Shown piece after piece: positions 61,101 to 64,000 of a stretch of 64,000 nucleotides of DNA. Positions within the stretch are counted from its first letter, which is position 1. Each line of letters begins with the position of its first letter. Under the pieces are notes generated by a model. The model worked only from the letters and a program-made list of their open reading frames with translations. It was not told the DNA's origin and ran no database searches. This DNA is from Owenia fusiformis. Taxonomy: Eukaryota; Annelida; Polychaeta; Sabellida; Oweniidae. A program made the translations under genes and the position numbers. Where the stretch lies: assembly GCA_903813345.2 (NCBI GenBank), contig CAIIXF020000213.1:1-64000 (forward strand). The letters are read 5' to 3'.

Positions 61101-62869
61101 TGCTTGAAAGTGAAACCAATCACAAAATTGATGCTGAATTTATCACAGATGTATTAGTCCGAGGCAATATTCTGTATACTAGCATTATATCACAAAATCC
61201 AACTCCAACAGGCTACCTTGAAATATTTGACATTCCAGAAACCATCAGTTTTAACAACAAAACTTATATATACAAATCAAGACAACTACAGGGCTACTTA
61301 GAATATTGGAATTACAATGAAGAAGATGATGACGGATTAACTCTACATGAAGCAATTGAAAAAGTGCTCACAGATTACAACTCATGCCTTATTACATTCC
61401 TGAATACAACAATTTGTGTAATGAAGAAAAAAGACATGTATTACTCATTTGATCCTCACAGTAGAGATGATCAAGGAAGAATTGATGTTTTAGGAAATGC
61501 AATAGTTCATATTTCAAATTCATTGGAAAGAATGTCATTATTCTTATGGAACACTGCTGAGTCTTTAACTGATAGTTTAATAAACAGAACTAATGCTAAG
61601 CATGGGTTTTCTGTTGATGGTATTAAGTTTGAAGAATGTACAAGTTCTCAAATACAAGATCAAAACTCTAAACTATCAACAATATCTAGCAAAATGAAGT
61701 GTAGAAATGACCTTGCAAAAAATGAAGTAAAAAACCTTACTAGTAGTGAACCATTCAACATGTCCTCGAAGTCAGCTCAAGGGAAATCTTGCAAAAGAAA
61801 ATTGAACTTGGAAAATCTTGCTGCACATCAAAGAAAAGAGTCTGAAATTATTGAACCACTATCTGACAATCAACAAAATGCTGTTAATTCAATGAGCGTA
61901 GAAATCAAACGATCATATGTTGATCTTTGTCAATTAACATGCAAATCTGGACAGCTAGGTGCTGGAAAATGTGATGAAGCTTGGATGCCATGTACCAAAA
62001 ATACTGTGAATGATAAAGAAAACATATTTGACAGTAGCCTGTGTACAAAAGATTTCCAAACTGCTATTTTCTCAGATAAAGAAATGGCTAGATTGAGAAA
62101 AATGTCCAAGTCAGATCAAAAGAAATACAAGGCTAATATCCTCACCAAAAAAAGGTATGCTATTGATGAAAACTTTAAAAAGAAAAAATTGAAACATGAT
62201 ACAGAGAAATATGCATCTACACCTGAACTCAAAGATAGAAAGAAATATCTTAGTAAGCATAGATATGAAACTGATGAAGACTTTAAACAAAAGAAGCTTA
62301 ACCAAAACAAACAAAGATATCAAATTGATGAAGACTTCAAACAAAGGAAGCTTAACCAAGGTAAAAAAATATATCAAAATGATGAAGACTTCAAACAAAG
62401 GAAGCTTAACCAAAGCAAACATCAAAGTAAACAAAGATATGAAATTGATGAAGATTTTAAACAAAGAAAGGTAAACTTAGGTAAAAGTAAATACAAATGT
62501 GATATAGATTTTAAAGCAAAAATGAAGCAACAGAGTAAAGAAAAGTATGAATTTGATCAAGACTTTAAAGAAAAAGTGAAACAACAGAGTAAAGAAAAGT
62601 ATGAATTTGATCAAGACTTTAAAGAAAAAGTGAAGCAACAGAGTAAAGACAAGTATGAATTTGATCAAGATTTTAAAGAAAAGGTGAAGCAACAGAGTAA
62701 AGAAAAATACGAATCTGATCAAGACTTCCAACAAAGAGTGAAAAAACAAAGTAAACAACAGAGCAAACAAAAATATGACACTGATGAAGCCTTCAAAAAA
62801 GTAAAATTATCCAAGGCAAAGAAAAACACATTACCAAAAAGACTCAACGAGAAAATATTGATAGAGTAA
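58145..62869 (+). CDS. Helitron/Helentron-type protein, N-terminal part: OTU protease, C76-like protease and two internal repeat regions
   Basis: This long exon (1,574 codons; about 1,597 residues with exon 1) begins at the TTTTGCAG acceptor. The frame stays open upstream to 58112, but only with a GTG codon. Residue numbers follow the spliced model. Order: basic GRRKKRKV near residue 27; 9-residue ALAIQKQ(S/T) repeats, about 83-380; a long charged, mostly disordered stretch; an OTU cysteine protease, about 826-960, with TGDGNCLFRAIA (Asp836, Cys839) and HYDVV (His948); a second cysteine-protease-like domain, about 985-1150, with GGGKQCFANS (Cys999) and FDPHSRDDQG (Asp1126, His1128), like peptidase C76 deubiquitinases; and about twelve 18-residue basic repeats (KYEFDQDFKEKVKQQSKE type), about 1345-1590. 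It stops at TAA 62867-62869 while homologous coding continues in another frame. OTU domains in Helitron proteins are documented in animals; substrate and role are unknown. Confidence 0.85.
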   Translation, partial: SLPDGRRKKRKVIPRELGNRCEGRNGGDAFVSRLEHEQMHPDFRFSCLEKSVIYRENTPVVLTKQKQTGALAIQKQSGALAIQKQSEALAIQKQSEALAIQKQSEALAIQKQSEALAIQKQTGALAIQKQSEALAIQKQSEALAIQKQTGALAIQKQSEALAIQKQSEALAIQKQSEALAIQKQSEALAIQKQSEALAIQKQSEALAIQKQTGALAIQKQSEALAIQKQSEALAIQKQTGALAKQKQTVVLTKQKQTDVLLSKQKLTGALAIQKHTGALAIQKQSEALAIQKQTVVLTKQKQTGALAKQKQTVLLTKQKQTDVLLSKQKLTVELTKQKPNEVLPKPSVVLAKQKSETINMSESNKSENPMPLCLNETRLSEIAFTCSTDSMYKNIALISCTTSDIPYNNAKHHNILTEKIQDTLVTKLATLLLPSAIVKSEKKRLRKLTKVNVSPHVETITETRDTLLENCTDALGKSQRIIQEVKCLLTNNKNILRSLSKSEKYFRNKVRGQERAKVIRMKASRNKMEQHLKNNRFVQYFLTNTQKFSSRKLGRKKRKLTSKQEKHVPDNNYRTTESKKHVFTKPDLEKYLSDNAVRVPPIEKNDFKILNTENTEIKNCSNRKQLKRFKYLSNNSDIDTTENCENVSDTEDPYFLKIVQEMEDIFNDNSPRVPPVLIHNETFPTANHKNEPKKNEIQLNNGKRNKLFNENVCTQSECGDIVTKYEASQTGGYKPKSKPKSKPCESSDDVTVLKETFCRPIGNFNPLQNIEKVKLCNIHHLKYTSKSNDPVYNNVDITFMKPKYESLKHITGDGNCLFRAIAYGITNDENDHTAIRQSIVCHRNDQSCKEYICKTRGITAAELEIHIKSKNMNRFSVWGTDIEIATACHLFKTQILTYENTKRWAVFGKEFTNRCIYLDHSSQNHYDVVTDVIHGNADINPVKENTPKIQIFDEVIQGNISQNNSMFDGIGGGKQCFANSMSFLLMLESETNHKIDAEFITDVLVRGNILYTSIISQNPTPTGYLEIFDIPETISFNNKTYIYKSRQLQGYLEYWNYNEEDDDGLTLHEAIEKVLTDYNSCLITFLNTTICVMKKKDMYYSFDPHSRDDQGRIDVLGNAIVHISNSLERMSLFLWNTAESLTDSLINRTNAKHGFSVDGIKFEECTSSQIQDQNSKLSTISSKMKCRNDLAKNEVKNLTSSEPFNMSSKSAQGKSCKRKLNLENLAAHQRKESEIIEPLSDNQQNAVNSMSVEIKRSYVDLCQLTCKSGQLGAGKCDEAWMPCTKNTVNDKENIFDSSLCTKDFQTAIFSDKEMARLRKMSKSDQKKYKANILTKKRYAIDENFKKKKLKHDTEKYASTPELKDRKKYLSKHRYETDEDFKQKKLNQNKQRYQIDEDFKQRKLNQGKKIYQNDEDFKQRKLNQSKHQSKQRYEIDEDFKQRKVNLGKSKYKCDIDFKAKMKQQSKEKYEFDQDFKEKVKQQSKEKYEFDQDFKEKVKQQSKDKYEFDQDFKEKVKQQSKEKYESDQDFQQRVKKQSKQQSKQKYDTDEAFKKVKLSKAKKNTLPKRLNEKILIE
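58324..59214 (+). repeat. 27-bp coding minisatellite, about 30 units
   Basis: The unit GCTCTTGCCATACAAAAACA plus ATCTGAG encodes ALAIQKQSE. Variants encode ALAIQKQTG, VLTKQKQTD/V and the 10-residue VLLSKQKLT. The 5' two thirds are nearly identical SE/TG units, while the 3' third mixes older VLTKQ/VLLSKQ units, suggesting recent expansion from the ALAIQ type. The period is a multiple of three, so extra frames are open on both strands (minus 58295-58912 and 58303-59346, plus 58356-58943); these are shadows. Confidence 0.95.
62140..62830 (+). repeat. 54-bp coding repeat, about 12 units of 18 residues
   Basis: Each unit has the pattern K-(Q/E)-(R/K)-Y-x-x-D-x-D-F-K-x-(R/K)-(K/V)-x-x-x-(S/N/G). 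The last units (62521-62700) are nearly identical, the first ones diverged. Similar FK/KY-type repeats are, from memory, common ahead of the DUF6570 domain in Helitron proteins. Two units carry an extra KHQS or KQQS insertion. Minus-strand frames here are shadows. Confidence 0.85.
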
Positions 62870-64000
62870 TTCATGACTTTAAACAAACAGTAAATGATGG
62901 ATTAAACTATATTTGCGTGGTTTGTCACAGATTGTTATTTCAACACCAAGTGCTAACATACAAGGGAAATGCCTATCCCAAACTATCAAAGGAAGATAAA
63001 CAAAAGTGTGTTTCAGAAATGTATTTGCATAATAGAGAAATATCCTGCAAAGAAAATTGTGCACTTTGTAAGTCTCCAATGAGTAAATTATGGATATGTC
63101 AAAACTGTCATGTACATTTTAAAAAAGGGAAAATTCCACCAATGGCTAATAGCAATAATTTGTCATTACCAGCAATTCCACAAGAACTAAAAGATTTAAA
63201 TATACTTGAACAACATCTGGTATCACTACGTTTACCTTTCATGAAAGTAGTTCAGTTGCCAAGAGGAGGACAATTTGGTATGAATGGGCCTGTTATATCT
63301 GTGTCAAATAATGCTGATGAAACCATTAAAGCTTTACCAAGACCAATGAATGATGAGCAGCTTTTGACTGTCAAACTAAAACGTAAACTTGAATATCAAG
63401 GGCATTACTTATATAAATCTGTCAGTATTTCAAGAGTAAAAAAGGCATTAGCATATCTTAAACAAAACAATGAACACTACAAAGATATTGATATAATGGA
63501 TGATTTTGTGGATTTAATACCTCTAGAAATTTTAAGTGAAGAAGATCAAAAACAATTTGGAAGAACATCTGAATTAAAACAAACTGATATTGGATATAAT
63601 GTATGTCAGCGAGAAATTAGCAAAGAGAACAAGGGGGAAGATACAAGAAATGGTATGGTAGATATAGTGTCTGACACTTGTTTGCAGCCTGATAATATTG
63701 CTCAGCACATTCTTGATACACATCTTGACAAAATATACTGCATAGCACCAGGAGAAGGAAACAAGCCAATACGTATTCTTGAAGAAAAAAATAATGAAGC
63801 TCTTTCATTTCCCACTTTGTTTCCAAATGGTAGAAATTCTAATAATGAAAAAAGAGAAAAGAAATTGTCAGCAACAAAATATTTTGGCAATAGGTTATTT
63901 TCTGCAGACTTAAGATTTGCTAAAAATACTCAGTATATATTTTATGCTCAATATCTGACTGAAGTCCAGAATATTCTGTCCAAAGTGAGTGTCAATCTCA
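62788..64000 (+). CDS. Continuation of the Helitron replicase gene in the -1 frame: zinc-binding region, DUF6570-like and Helitron-like N-terminal domain; runs off the window
   Basis: An uninterrupted frame runs from 62788 (after a TGA at 62785-62787) to the window end and has no plausible ATG start of its own, so it belongs to the upstream gene. It starts with ENIDRVIHDFKQTVNDG and a Cys-rich zinc-binding region: CVVC at 62914-62925, CKENCALC at 63046-63069 and CQNCH at 63097-63111. A DUF6570-like domain follows at about 63145-63520 (PAIPQELKDLNILEQHLVSL, RGGQFGMNGPVI, ALPRP). From about 63800 comes a Helitron-like N-terminal domain (SFPTLFPNGRN, ATKYFGNRL, NTQYIFYAQYL). In Helitrons this order leads into the HUH Rep nuclease (HxH and Tyr motifs) and a PIF1-type helicase, which would lie beyond 64 kb and cannot be checked. 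The frame relation to the upstream exon fits one lost base in an A-rich stretch between 62790 and 62866. Confidence 0.85.

Noticed and set aside
62790-62870. Programmed -1 ribosomal frameshift or a short intron restoring the frame
   Set aside because: No canonical slippery heptamer in the zero frame. The best GT-AG pair (62801-62890) would not restore the frame and would read directly into a TAA.

Overview
This is eukaryotic, AT-rich, gene-poor DNA, most likely from a marine invertebrate. GT-AG splice signals, many small inverted-repeat transposons, mariner relics and a Helitron-type gene all point to a metazoan. The repeat with a GGCTCAC/GTGAGCC hairpin followed by a (GTCC)n run near 31.9 kb resembles repeats I associate with molluscs and other marine invertebrates. 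A bivalve is a reasonable guess, but the sequence does not fix the phylum. No bacterial-type gene, rRNA, tRNA or CRISPR array was seen.

Layout. 1-3.03 kb is non-coding with one foldback element. 3.03-26.6 kb is a nearly uninterrupted head-to-tail array of about eleven related modular elements, called E0-E10 here. Each begins with CTAG and a short hairpin (TTGCAAGCAA type in E0-E2, AATTGAAC/GTTCAATT type in E3-E10). Most carry a 5' minisatellite (E3-E10) and internal 445-477 bp subrepeats, and most end in GAAGAA(TAA)n directly before the next CTAG. E3 and E7 are almost identical over 1.6 kb, which fixes the element ends. A CpG-rich satellite of seven 717-bp units (16.56-21.58 kb) lies inside the array and shares modules with the elements. 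Clusters of about 60-bp hairpin units sit in the (TAA)n tracts.

26.6-57 kb has no convincing host gene. It holds a dense set of small transposons: elements with TA, TTAA, 8-bp and 9-bp target duplications, two mariner-type elements with transposase relics, a 42-bp minisatellite, and several dispersed repeat families. Two old relatives of the array elements lie at 31.9 kb and 38.3 kb.

57-64 kb holds the only substantial protein gene. A 23-codon first exon and a 1,070-bp intron lead into a very long exon coding for a 27-bp-repeat region, an OTU-type cysteine protease, a second C76-like cysteine-protease domain and an array of 18-residue basic repeats. After a one-base frame break near 62.8 kb the reading continues in another frame through a Cys-rich zinc-binding region, a DUF6570-like domain and the start of a Helitron-like N-terminal domain, then runs off the window. 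This is the 5' part of a Helitron/Helentron replicase gene; the HUH nuclease and helicase would lie beyond 64 kb. The tandem, hairpin-bearing elements of the left half could be non-autonomous partners of such a replicase, but that link is inference.
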